From Acetobacteraceae bacterium (GTDB taxonomy: Bacteria > Pseudomonadota > Alphaproteobacteria > Acetobacterales > Acetobacteraceae): DNA of 5,625 bases. The DNA is taken from the NCBI GenBank assembly GCA_019237355.1, contig JAFAHH010000815.1:1-5625 (forward strand). Reading direction: 5' to 3'. Position numbers and translations under genes: made by a program. Shown in pieces: positions 1-5,625 of the stretch. The notes under the pieces were generated by a model. The model made no database searches and had not been told where the DNA came from. It worked only from the letters and a program-made list of their open reading frames with translations. Position 1 is the first letter of the stretch, and each line of letters opens with the position of its first letter.

Positions 1-31
1 GCAAACTTGCCCCGATAGACGCGGGAACCAT
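1..31 (-). CDS. possible 5' end of a gene running off the left edge
   Basis: On the minus strand an ATG at 31-29 opens a frame that stays open to the window edge and reads MVPASIGASL. A good Shine-Dalgarno match, GGAGG, lies at 43-39 with a 7-nt spacer, which is the main support. Only ten codons are visible, so no family or function can be named. It would be transcribed divergently from the glycine-zipper gene that starts at 152, sharing about 120 bp of upstream DNA. The match could be chance. Confidence 0.3.
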   Translation of the reverse strand, partial: MVPASIGASL

Positions 32-151
32 TAGAAAGCCTCCGGCGTTGCGGAATGCAGAAATCGCAGGTTGAACCGTAAGTCGCGGCTCGAGCGAATG
101 GCCGACGGAGAAAGCGTCGCGCGGGCGACAATCAGCTGGTAAGAGGAGCAT

Positions 152-439
152 ATGAGGAAGCAACCCGCTATGTCTGGTGTAATCTTTGCCGGGTTGCTGG
201 TGGCCACAGCGGCCTCCGCGGACCCGTACAATCCCGCTGAGCGCGCTATCGGCGGCGGACTGGTCGGGGCCGGAACCGGAGCGCTCATCGGCGCGATCGC
301 GGGCGGAGGCCATGGCGCAGGCATCGGCGCTGCGGTGGGAGGAGGTTTGGGAGCGGTCGCCGGTGCGGCGACGACGCCGGCACGTCCGCGGCATGCCTAT
401 CGGCACCACTACTACCGCCACGCTGGTCAATACTATTAA
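152..439 (+). CDS. small exported glycine-zipper protein
   Basis: Encodes 95 residues. Residues 1-23 form a classical signal peptide: basic start (MRK), a hydrophobic core, and an A-S-A cleavage site before DPYNP. The mature part has a dense GxxxG glycine zipper at about residues 33-73 (for example GGGLVGAGTGALIGAIAGGG), a pattern that packs membrane-associated helices. It ends in a His/Tyr-rich tail (HAYRHHYYRH...YY). The start at 152 is supported by GAGGAG at 143-148; an internal ATG at 170 would lose the basic n-region. Small proteins of this layout are common and uncharacterised in Rhizobiales and likely sit in the periplasm or outer membrane. It converges on the gene at 448 with only 8 bp between the stop codons, and no terminator hairpin is evident there. 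Function unknown. Confidence 0.85.
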   Translation: MRKQPAMSGVIFAGLLVATAASADPYNPAERAIGGGLVGAGTGALIGAIAGGGHGAGIGAAVGGGLGAVAGAATTPARPRHAYRHHYYRHAGQYY

Positions 440-447
440 ACAGCCCT

Positions 448-1605
448 TTACTGAAACGGATAGACGAAGAGGTAGCCGCCAGGCGGCGTCATGCCGTTGT
501 TGGTGCCGAAAATGAAACAGGTGAATACGAGCGCTGGAGCGCCATTAGGCAATGTCACGAATGAGACAGTCGGGTTACCCAACGATTGTGCGCCACCCTT
601 GAGCACCGGACTGAGCTTTTGAATGACGCTTTTGGTTCTGTCGATCAAAAACAGCCGCCATGAGCCGAAATCATTGCCCGACGTCGGATTGACTTGTGCT
701 TCTACGACTTCGTAGACCCCCGGTCCCGCCTTGAAGATCTCGCGGTCCCCGATCTTGCCGTTCCCGCCGGCACTGCTCACCAGGTCGTTGATCGTGTCGT
801 CGGACGAACTCGACCAACTCTCGAAATTGGTCAAGGTTCCGTCCGCCTGCAGATCGCGCTGGCCGAGATGAAAGTAATGATGGGTTATTTCCAGTTCCGA
901 ACTCGATATCGAACCGCTGTAGCTGATCCGGCCGAATTCGGGCGTTCCATCGGCCTTCGCGAAGGGTGTTCCCGGGAACGTCAAGGCACTCGTCGGCGTC
1001 GTCGCGGGATTATTGATCAGCGCTTGCAAACCGGTTACTCCAGTTCCGGGAGGATTTCCGTAGTAATGCACTCTTATGTAGGGCCGCCCCGACGGGTTAT
1101 ATTCTTCGGCGTAGATGACGCTGTCGTCGGAAAGTATTCGGATATCGGGCTGGGCTGCCGGACTATGTATCTGCCCGAGAGTATACCAGGATTTTAGATC
1201 CGCCGAGTAACTCAGATAAGTGGCAAATTGCGTGCTGTTGATGGGATTATGGAAGACGCCCAAATACGGAGGGCATTTCGAAGTGTCTGAGCATTTGGCC
1301 AAGTCCGTCTGCACGATCTTGAGCGGCGCCGCGCTCGCGCGGCCTTGAGTTGCGTTGTCCCAGCTGTCCACTTGATAAAGTGCTACTGGCGGATCCGTGG
1401 ATTGACCTGGCGCGGTCTCGTTCAAGATCGCCGCAATCTGCGCCATGCTGCTGAGTTGCGGTAAAGCCGACGCCGGAGCGACCTGAGGCGCCGCATAGTC
1501 GGAACTGGCTGCTTCGCAAGGGTAGGCAAGAAGGCCAGCATAGGCGATTGCCAATACTGATGCGCCTAAAATAACCACCCGCAGTGACAAATAATCCCGC
1601 ACCAT
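448..1605 (-). CDS. exported protein of unknown function, beta-propeller-like
   Basis: Encodes about 385 residues from the ATG at 1605. The frame extends to a TTG at 1650, but that would put 15 polar residues before the signal peptide, so the ATG is preferred; a weak AAGAGA lies 11 nt upstream of it. Residues 1 to about 32 form a signal peptide (MVRDYLSLR, then a hydrophobic stretch, cleavage near CEA/AS). There is no proper lipobox. The mature part is rich in Ser, Thr, Gly and Tyr and predicted to be mostly beta. Segments such as TYLSYSADLKSWYTLG (about 129-144) followed by PDIRILSDDSVIYAEEYN (about 153-170) resemble blades of five-bladed propellers of glycosidase type (GH43/GH32-like). I cannot identify the catalytic acids, so this is a fold impression only. 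C105 and C111 could form a disulfide. It is divergent from the beta-helix protein at 1823. Substrate and role unknown. Confidence 0.85.
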   Translation of the reverse strand: MVRDYLSLRVVILGASVLAIAYAGLLAYPCEAASSDYAAPQVAPASALPQLSSMAQIAAILNETAPGQSTDPPVALYQVDSWDNATQGRASAAPLKIVQTDLAKCSDTSKCPPYLGVFHNPINSTQFATYLSYSADLKSWYTLGQIHSPAAQPDIRILSDDSVIYAEEYNPSGRPYIRVHYYGNPPGTGVTGLQALINNPATTPTSALTFPGTPFAKADGTPEFGRISYSGSISSSELEITHHYFHLGQRDLQADGTLTNFESWSSSSDDTINDLVSSAGGNGKIGDREIFKAGPGVYEVVEAQVNPTSGNDFGSWRLFLIDRTKSVIQKLSPVLKGGAQSLGNPTVSFVTLPNGAPALVFTCFIFGTNNGMTPPGGYLFVYPFQ

Positions 1606-1651
1606 CGCGATTTGGGTCTCTTTTTTAGGGTCGCTCGAATACCCGCACAAG

Positions 1652-1786
1652 ATATTAATCTAAAGCATGAAATGTCCTTCCAATTCAACAACCTGAAATT
1701 TGTATCACAAAGCATGGGCAAGCGGGTTGGCCGAGCCGGTGGCGTGGAGAAAAATCAATTTCATATTAACTACACTCGGATATTAC
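1652..1786. promoter_or_regulatory. shared intergenic region of two divergent exported-protein genes
   Basis: The space between the starts at 1605 (minus) and 1823 (plus) is visibly more AT-rich than its flanks and must hold the promoters of both genes. For the plus gene, TTTCAT at 1759-1764 and TATTAC at 1781-1786 are spaced by 16 bp. For the minus gene, TTGAAT at 1688-1683 faces TTTAGA at 1664-1659 with an 18-bp spacer, and TAATAT lies at 1657-1652. All are weak matches to sigma-70 consensus. No clear operator palindrome was seen. Confidence 0.25.
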
Positions 1787-1822
1787 AACCTGCGGTAACT
1801 AAGTTCGACCGGGAGACCGCAA

Positions 1823-2719
1823 ATGCCAAGAACTTCCGCACCGATGCTCGCCGGTGCTGCGCTGGTAGCGATCCTGCTCGGATTTGCGGCTTTCCCGGCG
1901 CTTGCCGACTGCAGCGCGGACGCCGACGAAATCGACGCACGTTGCTACAATGGGGATCTCCAAGCCGCTCTCCGCGACGCCCTTGCCTCCGATCGGCCGC
2001 TGCTTCTGCCGCGCGGGACCTACCCGATCAGTCAGCCGCTCGTCATTGATTATGCGGCGCACGCAGACACCGGATTTATGATCATCTCCCGCGGCGCAAT
2101 AATCGACGGGACCGCGATTCGCAGTGGGCCCGTTCTCGAAATCATCTGTTCGGGCGGTTCAACGGCCAATCCCAAGGGATGCTTCTATTTCCATCAGGAG
2201 GGCACTCTGTTTGTCAACGCCAACACCCCAGACTGGGCCCTCAGAGTTGGACTTGATGATCTCTCCGATGCACATAATTCGGCGAAGATCGATCACCTAG
2301 TCGTCAACAACAACAGCGGGGCGGGCAGCGGAGGTGCTGTCCGGCTCAATTATGTTTTGAATTCGGACATCTTTGTGGTCGCGGATGCCGCGGGCGGCGG
2401 TGCTGGGTTGGCGCTCGAGCAGGTCCAATTCTCTCGCATCGGCGGCGCCGCCTCGGCCACGGCCGGCACCGGACTGTCAATCGAGAATGGCTATACTTTC
2501 GCGAACACCATCCAGGCCATCGATCTCGAAGTGGCCGAACTCTGCCTGGCAATGACGTCCCCGCGGGCCACGCACAATACGTTCGTGTCGCCCTATTTCA
2601 ACTGCAAGCAGGCAGTCGTATCGCTGAACGGGAGCGCCAATCTGCTGATGAACCCGATGTGGGGTGGCGCCGTTAAAACTGCCAGCTCTCAGTGGGCGGG
2701 GATCACGGTAACTCCGTAA
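1823..2719 (+). CDS. exported protein with predicted right-handed beta-helix (pectate-lyase-3-like)
   Basis: Encodes 298 residues from an ATG preceded by GGGAG at 1811-1815 with a 7-nt spacer. Residues 1-28 are a signal peptide (MPRTSAPM, hydrophobic core, FPALA/D). The N-terminus of the mature protein contains LQAALRDALASDRPLLLPRG followed by TYPIS (about 46-70). This is the helix-then-'LPxGxY' entry typical of pectate-lyase-3-like and tailspike-type beta-helices. The remainder alternates short hydrophobic strands with Asn/Gly turns (for example VVNNNSGAGSGGAVRLNYVLNS, split by turns), as expected for beta-helix coils. Six cysteines (about 30, 41, 109, 120, 241, 261) suggest disulfides in an oxidising compartment. 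No pectate lyase or glycosidase active site is recognisable, so it may bind or cleave a polysaccharide, or be structural. It converges on the LLM gene at 2735 with 15 bp between stops. Confidence 0.85.
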   Translation: MPRTSAPMLAGAALVAILLGFAAFPALADCSADADEIDARCYNGDLQAALRDALASDRPLLLPRGTYPISQPLVIDYAAHADTGFMIISRGAIIDGTAIRSGPVLEIICSGGSTANPKGCFYFHQEGTLFVNANTPDWALRVGLDDLSDAHNSAKIDHLVVNNNSGAGSGGAVRLNYVLNSDIFVVADAAGGGAGLALEQVQFSRIGGAASATAGTGLSIENGYTFANTIQAIDLEVAELCLAMTSPRATHNTFVSPYFNCKQAVVSLNGSANLLMNPMWGGAVKTASSQWAGITVTP

Positions 2720-2734
2720 GGTCGCTGGCGGGTC

Positions 2735-3771
2735 TCACATGACCGCTTCGGCGACGGAGCGCAGCGCGTCTTTCGTAGCCCCGACCAGCAGCAGTGTGCC
2801 GACCCGGTGGTCCTTCGCGAGTTCCTGCCAGGCTGCGAGGCGATCCCTGATCCGTTCCTTCGGCCCGATTAACGAGATCTCGTCGATCAGCGCATCGGGC
2901 ACTGCCGTTCGGCCTCCTTACGGCGGCCCGCGAGGAAATGGTCTTGGATCTCGACCGCGGCCGCTTCGTAGCCGAGGCGCTTCGTCAGATCGTTGTAGTA
3001 GTTCTTCGAGCGCGCGCCCATGCCACCGATGTAAAGGGCGAGCTGCGGTCGGATCGCGTCGCGGCAAGCGGCCAGATCGTTCCCCATCGCGATCCGGACA
3101 TAAGGCGAAATATCGAAATCGGCGAGGGTTTTGCTGTTGGGCACTTTGGCGATCCCCTCCAACACCGGGGCAGTGATCGCCTCCGGCCTCTCTGGCGACA
3201 TGAAGAACGGCAACACACCATCGGCCACTTCACCGGCGGTGCGCAATCCAGCGGGAGTGAAGGACGCAGTGTAGATCTTCAAGCTCGGATCGCCGTGAAC
3301 GATGCTGCGCAGGGGCTTGCCCAGCCCAGTAGCATCCGGGCCCATATAGGGGATTTGATAATGCTCGCCCTGATACTCGAGCGGCGCCTTGCGCTCGAGG
3401 ATCTGGCGGATGATCGCGATATATTCGCGGGTGCGCAGGAGCGGCTTGCCGAACGGGACGCCGTGCCAACCTTCGACGACCTGAGGGCCTGACGGCCCGA
3501 TGCCGCACAGAAACCGATTGCCGGACAGCGCCTGCAACGTCATTGCGGTCATCGCGGCGCAGGCCGGCGTGCGCGCTTGCATTTGCATAATGCCGGTGCC
3601 GACTTTGATCTTTTTGGTTTGCGCGAGCACCCAGGCGACCGGCGTCACCGCGTCCGTGCCATAGGCCTCACCACACCACACCGCCTCGTAGCCGAGCCGC
3701 TCAGCCTCCCAGACGAGATCCATATCGACACCGCTATCAGGCGAAACTCTAATTGTGATGGCCAGCTTCAT
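2735..3771 (-). pseudogene. LLM-class F420/flavin-dependent oxidoreductase, Rv3520c-like, frameshifted near its 3' end
   Basis: The ATG at 3771 has GAGGA at 3785-3781, 9 nt upstream. The first frame gives 294 residues and stops at 2887. It shows the luciferase-like TIM-barrel pattern: MKLAITIRVS first strand, WCGEAYGTDAVTP (32-44), VGTGIMQMQARTP (57-69), and the hallmark GPSGPQVVEGWHG (92-104) of the Rv3520c type. These enzymes transfer hydride with F420 or FMN; the substrate here is unknown. The last six residues (RQCPMR) look foreign. In the neighbouring frame the expected C-terminus continues as AVPDALIDEISLIGPKERI and onward to a stop at 2735-2737. One missing base (or two extra) near 2905-2912 explains this, and repair gives about 345 residues. 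It lies 114 bp downstream of a second LLM gene on the same strand. The shift may be a true inactivating mutation or a sequencing error. Confidence 0.85.
2888..2917 (-). other. frameshift site in the Rv3520c-like LLM gene
   Basis: The 5' frame ends at the TGA at 2889-2887, and the 3' frame is open only from just after the TAA at 2920-2918, so the shift must lie between. Reading KEAE in frame one and then TAVPDALID in frame two places it at about 2905-2912, equivalent to one missing base. The local sequence GCC GAA CGG CAG contains no X-XXY-YYZ slippery heptamer, so programmed slippage is not indicated. Confidence 0.8.
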
Positions 3772-3796
3772 TGAAATCGCTCCTCAAATAGTATTT

Positions 3797-3881
3797 ACCA
3801 CAGAGGCACAGAGTACACGGAGAGAAAACCTGAAACCTCTGCCCGGTGTTATATTCCCCGTGTTCTCCGTGTCTCTGTGGT
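3797..3881. repeat. imperfect inverted repeat, REP-like intercistronic element
   Basis: The left arm at 3797-3822 starts ACCACAGAGGCACAGAG; the reverse complement of the right arm at 3881-3856 starts ACCACAGAGACACGGAG. The arms agree at 22 of 26 positions and enclose about 33 nt, so a long hairpin could form in DNA or RNA. The element starts 4 bp after the stop of the upstream LLM gene (3886) and ends just above the Shine-Dalgarno site of the downstream one (3785). From memory, units of the type CTCTGTG-CTCTGTGGT are dispersed in many environmental bacterial genomes and are often mistranslated as small ORFs. It may act as a transcript-processing or attenuating element, or be an inert repeat; it lacks the GC-stem plus U-tract of an intrinsic terminator. 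Confidence 0.75.
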
Positions 3882-3885
3882 GCAA

Positions 3886-4719
3886 TTAACTGATCAAAGG
3901 CTCGGCGGCGCGGGCGACGCGCTCGACGGCGTGCAGCCAATCCTCGAGTTCCCGCTCGGCAGGCTCAACCAGGATGTGTTCGACACCGGCTTTGCGATAG
4001 GTGGCGAGCCGGGTGCGCAGCGCGTCCTCATTCTTCCCGTCCCAGCCATACCGCACGGAGATGACGAATTGGCTCTGCGGCCGCTGTTCGCGCAGCCGGC
4101 GCACGATCGGGGCCGCCTGGTCCGGCGACAGCCGCGAGCCGTGCCAGCCATCGGCGATCCGGACGGCGCGGGCGAGCGCCGCCTCGGAGCTGCCGCCGAT
4201 CCAGATCGGGATCGGCTTCACCGGCTTCGGCAGCATGCGCATGTCCTCGATGACCGCCGGGATGTGGCGCGCCGGAAAGGTCACCGGGTCCTCTTGCCAG
4301 ACCGCGCGCATCATTGCCATGCCCTCGTCCATGCGGCGGCCGCGCTCACGGAACGGTACGCCGAGGGCAGCGAACTCAGCTTCGAGCCAGCCGACCCCGG
4401 CGCCGAGGATGAGTCGCCCCTCGGACAGGTTCTGCAATGTCGCCAGCTCCTTGGCGAGGGGCAGCGGGTGACGCATCGGCAGCACCAGCACGCTGGTGCC
4501 GAGCCCGACTCTCTTGGTGAAAGCCGCCGCCCAGGTCAGCGTCAGCACCGGGTCGTAAAAGTTCGCCGACGGCGGGTAAGGCGCTCCCCTCGGAATGATG
4601 ATGTGCTCGCTCGACCAGGCGTCCGCAAAGCCGAGTTCCTCGGCCTGGATCGCGGCGCGCCGGATCGCCTCCGGTCCGGCCTTGCGCCCGATATGCGGCA
4701 GATGAATCCCAACCCGCAT
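3886..4719 (-). CDS. LLM-class F420/flavin-dependent oxidoreductase, Rv2161c-like
   Basis: Encodes 277 residues from the ATG at 4719. The frame extends to a GTG at 4743, but the ATG has GGGAG at 4732-4728 with an 8-nt spacer and places the family-typical MRVGIHLPHIG at the N-terminus. Luciferase-like TIM-barrel features follow: EELGFADAWSSEHIIIPRG (28-45), VGLGTSVLVLPMRHPLPLAK (71-90), the hallmark GAGVGWLEAEFAALGVPF (106-123) with ERGRRMDE (125-132), and IPIWIGG (170-176). This set matches the Rv2161c-type group of probable F420-dependent oxidoreductases (cytoplasmic hydride transfer; substrate unknown). Whether the host makes F420 is not visible, and FMN use is possible. It is the first gene of a tandem with the frameshifted LLM gene, from which it differs clearly in sequence and subfamily. 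It is divergent from the thioredoxin-like gene at 4858. Confidence 0.92.
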   Translation of the reverse strand: MRVGIHLPHIGRKAGPEAIRRAAIQAEELGFADAWSSEHIIIPRGAPYPPSANFYDPVLTLTWAAAFTKRVGLGTSVLVLPMRHPLPLAKELATLQNLSEGRLILGAGVGWLEAEFAALGVPFRERGRRMDEGMAMMRAVWQEDPVTFPARHIPAVIEDMRMLPKPVKPIPIWIGGSSEAALARAVRIADGWHGSRLSPDQAAPIVRRLREQRPQSQFVISVRYGWDGKNEDALRTRLATYRKAGVEHILVEPAERELEDWLHAVERVARAAEPLIS

Positions 4720-4727
4720 CACCTGTA

Positions 4728-4732
4728 CTCCC
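4728..4732 (-). promoter_or_regulatory. ribosome binding site deciding the Rv2161c-like LLM start
   Basis: CTCCC on the plus strand is GGGAG on the coding strand, 8 nt before the ATG at 4719. The upstream GTG at 4743 has GGAG only 3 nt away and would add eight residues not expected in the family. Confidence 0.6.
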
Positions 4733-4798
4733 GCAGATACCACTCACTCCAGGGTGTGGCGGGGAGGGGCAGGACGCAAGCGCGCCGTGAGGCATTTC

Positions 4799-4827
4799 TT
4801 GTCGGGCGTATCCGAAAGGTTCATTCT
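4799..4827 (+). promoter_or_regulatory. candidate promoter for the thioredoxin-like gene
   Basis: TTGTCG at 4799-4804 is a reasonable alphaproteobacterial -35 box. CATTCT at 4822-4827, after a 17-bp spacer, is a weak -10 match. If it is used, the transcript would begin only about 20-25 nt before the ATG at 4858. The match is weak and unsupported by other signals. Confidence 0.22.
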
Positions 4828-4838
4828 GCCGGAGCGGA

Positions 4839-4853
4839 ATGACCACCAGATAA
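4839..4853 (+). other. four-codon upstream ORF (MTTR-stop)
   Basis: ATG ACC ACC AGA TAA lies just before the thioredoxin-like gene. Its ATG has GGAG at 4831-4834 with a 4-nt spacer, whereas the downstream ATG at 4858 has only AAGAAG directly adjoining it. The stop is 4 nt before that ATG. It could feed terminating ribosomes to the main start, or be chance. Confidence 0.3.
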
Positions 4854-4857
4854 GAAG

Positions 4858-5625
4858 ATGCCGGAAGACTTGCCGCAGGACGGTCTGGTCGCGGTCGTGA
4901 AGCGCGACTGCCCGACCTGCGTGCTCGCAGCACCCGTGCTCGGCGCTCTGGCGCGCGACGCCGGGCTCACCGTCTATACCCAGGACGATCCATTATTTCC
5001 CGAAACGGTGCCGGGGCGGGTCGACGACACCCAGCTCGACATGTCGCACCGGCTCAAGATTGAGATCGTGCCAACGCTGATCCGCTTCGAGGGCGGCCGC
5101 GAGGTGGCTCGCACCTATGGCTGGGACCGCGGCGAATGGCAGCGGCTGAGCGGCATTGCCGGACTCGGCCCCGGCCTCCCGGAAACACGTCCGGGCTGCG
5201 GTGCCAAGAATATCGAGCCGGGGATGCTGGAGCGGCTCAAGATCCGCTTCAACGAGACTGGGCTCAGATCCCGCCGCATCTCGCTTGGTGACGACGAGGA
5301 TGAGCACGAGGCGATGTTTGCGCGAGGCTGGTCGGACGGGCTGCCGCTGGTGCCGCCGACCGAAGAGCGCGTCCTGCGCATGCTCGATGGCGCGTCTCGC
5401 GACCCGCAAGAGGTGCTGGGCTTGGTCCCTCCGGCGCTCGCCGCGGCGACAGTCGAGAAAATCGCGATCAACGCAGTGATGGCCGGGTGCAAGCCCGAAT
5501 ACCTGCCGGTCGTGCTGGCTGCCGTCGAAGCGGTGCTCGACGAGAGTTTTGCGATGCACGGCGTTCTGGCGACGACGATGTTTGTCGGGCCGGTTGTGAT
5601 CGTCAACGGCCCGATCCGTCGCCGG
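4858..5625 (+). CDS. thioredoxin-fold protein with second conserved domain, partial at right edge
   Basis: The frame is open for 256 codons to the window end. An in-frame TGA at 4840-4842 and no other ATG make 4858 the start, although the only nearby Shine-Dalgarno-like sequence (AAGAAG) touches it. Residues 10-100 look like a thioredoxin fold: strand LVAVVKRD, the redox motif CPTC at 18-21, and the cis-proline segment IVPTLIRFEGGREV at 70-83. A further conserved-looking segment RPGCGAKNIEPG (111-122) has Cys114. From about 152 a second domain begins with WSDGLPLVPPTEERV (158-172) and continues with TVEKIAINAVMAGCKPEYLP (198-217, Cys211). I recall this domain from proteins annotated as UGSC-family/selenoprotein-related, but no U/C-G-S-C motif is visible in this part, so that name is tentative. 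Likely cytoplasmic (no signal peptide), with thiol redox chemistry suggested. It is divergent from the LLM pair. Confidence 0.85.
   Translation, partial: MPEDLPQDGLVAVVKRDCPTCVLAAPVLGALARDAGLTVYTQDDPLFPETVPGRVDDTQLDMSHRLKIEIVPTLIRFEGGREVARTYGWDRGEWQRLSGIAGLGPGLPETRPGCGAKNIEPGMLERLKIRFNETGLRSRRISLGDDEDEHEAMFARGWSDGLPLVPPTEERVLRMLDGASRDPQEVLGLVPPALAAATVEKIAINAVMAGCKPEYLPVVLAAVEAVLDESFAMHGVLATTMFVGPVVIVNGPIRRR

Noticed and set aside
440..447. Possible bidirectional terminator between the convergent genes at 439 and 448
   Set aside because: Only 8 bp separate the stops, and I found no GC-rich stem with a T-tract there.
1612..2049. Plus-strand 145-codon frame spanning the divergent intergenic region
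   Set aside because: It overlaps the start of the beta-helix gene in another frame, has no ribosome binding site, and has low-complexity Arg-rich content.
2938..3492. Plus-strand open frame of 184 codons over the Rv3520c-like gene
   Set aside because: It is the antisense shadow of a conserved LLM gene, with no ribosome binding site or recognisable domain.
3749..3940. Minus-strand 63-codon frame containing CTLCLCGKYY
   Set aside because: It is a translation of the inverted repeat joined to pieces of both flanking LLM genes in the wrong frame; such peptides are common artefacts of this repeat type.
4484..4501. Perfect 8-bp hairpin GCACCAGC/GCTGGTGC
   Set aside because: It lies inside the LLM coding sequence over the conserved TSVLVLPM strand; codon choice explains it and there is no U-tract.
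3877..4842. Long plus-strand open frame (321 codons) across the Rv2161c-like gene
   Set aside because: It is antisense to a clear LLM family gene, is very rich in Arg and His, resembles no family, and reflects the high GC content.
4993..5606. Minus-strand open frames of 188 and 163 codons opposite the thioredoxin-like gene
   Set aside because: The plus frame carries CPTC, a cis-proline motif and a conserved second domain; the minus frames are Arg/His- or Ser-rich shadows.

Overview
The window looks like chromosomal DNA from a high-GC proteobacterium, most likely an alphaproteobacterium of the Hyphomicrobiales/Bradyrhizobium type. This rests on the GC-rich coding sequence, a small exported glycine-zipper protein with a His/Tyr-rich tail of a kind common in that group, and two luciferase-like (LLM) oxidoreductases beside a thioredoxin-like protein. 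The assignment comes from protein character only; no rRNA or other marker gene is present.

Left part (1-2719): a possible gene start runs off the left edge on the minus strand. Next is a short exported glycine-zipper protein (152-439, plus), which converges on a roughly 385-residue exported protein (448-1605, minus) with beta-propeller-like blade sequences. That gene is divergent from a 298-residue exported protein with a predicted right-handed beta-helix (1823-2719, plus). The two large genes share an AT-richer intergenic region of about 220 bp. All three complete genes here carry signal peptides, so this half is about the cell envelope or secretion; no catalytic role can be assigned.

Right part (2735-5625): two LLM-class flavin/F420-type oxidoreductases lie in tandem on the minus strand. 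The upstream one (3886-4719, Rv2161c-like) is intact. The downstream one (2735-3771, Rv3520c-like) has a single frameshift near its 3' end. The family-typical C-terminus, about 57 residues, continues in another frame. Between them sits an 85-bp imperfect inverted repeat built from a 'CCACAGAG.CAC.GAG' unit, which resembles dispersed repeats of environmental bacteria. Divergent from the LLM pair is a gene starting at 4858 and running off the right edge. It encodes a thioredoxin-fold N-terminus with a CPTC motif, followed by a second conserved domain. A four-codon upstream ORF precedes its start.

The LLM pair and the thioredoxin-like gene plausibly form a redox/catabolic neighbourhood, but substrate and pathway cannot be read from the sequence. 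I see no tRNA, rRNA, CRISPR array, transposase or attachment site. The most notable items are the frameshift, the inverted repeat and the bipartite thioredoxin-like protein; none amounts to a clearly new system.
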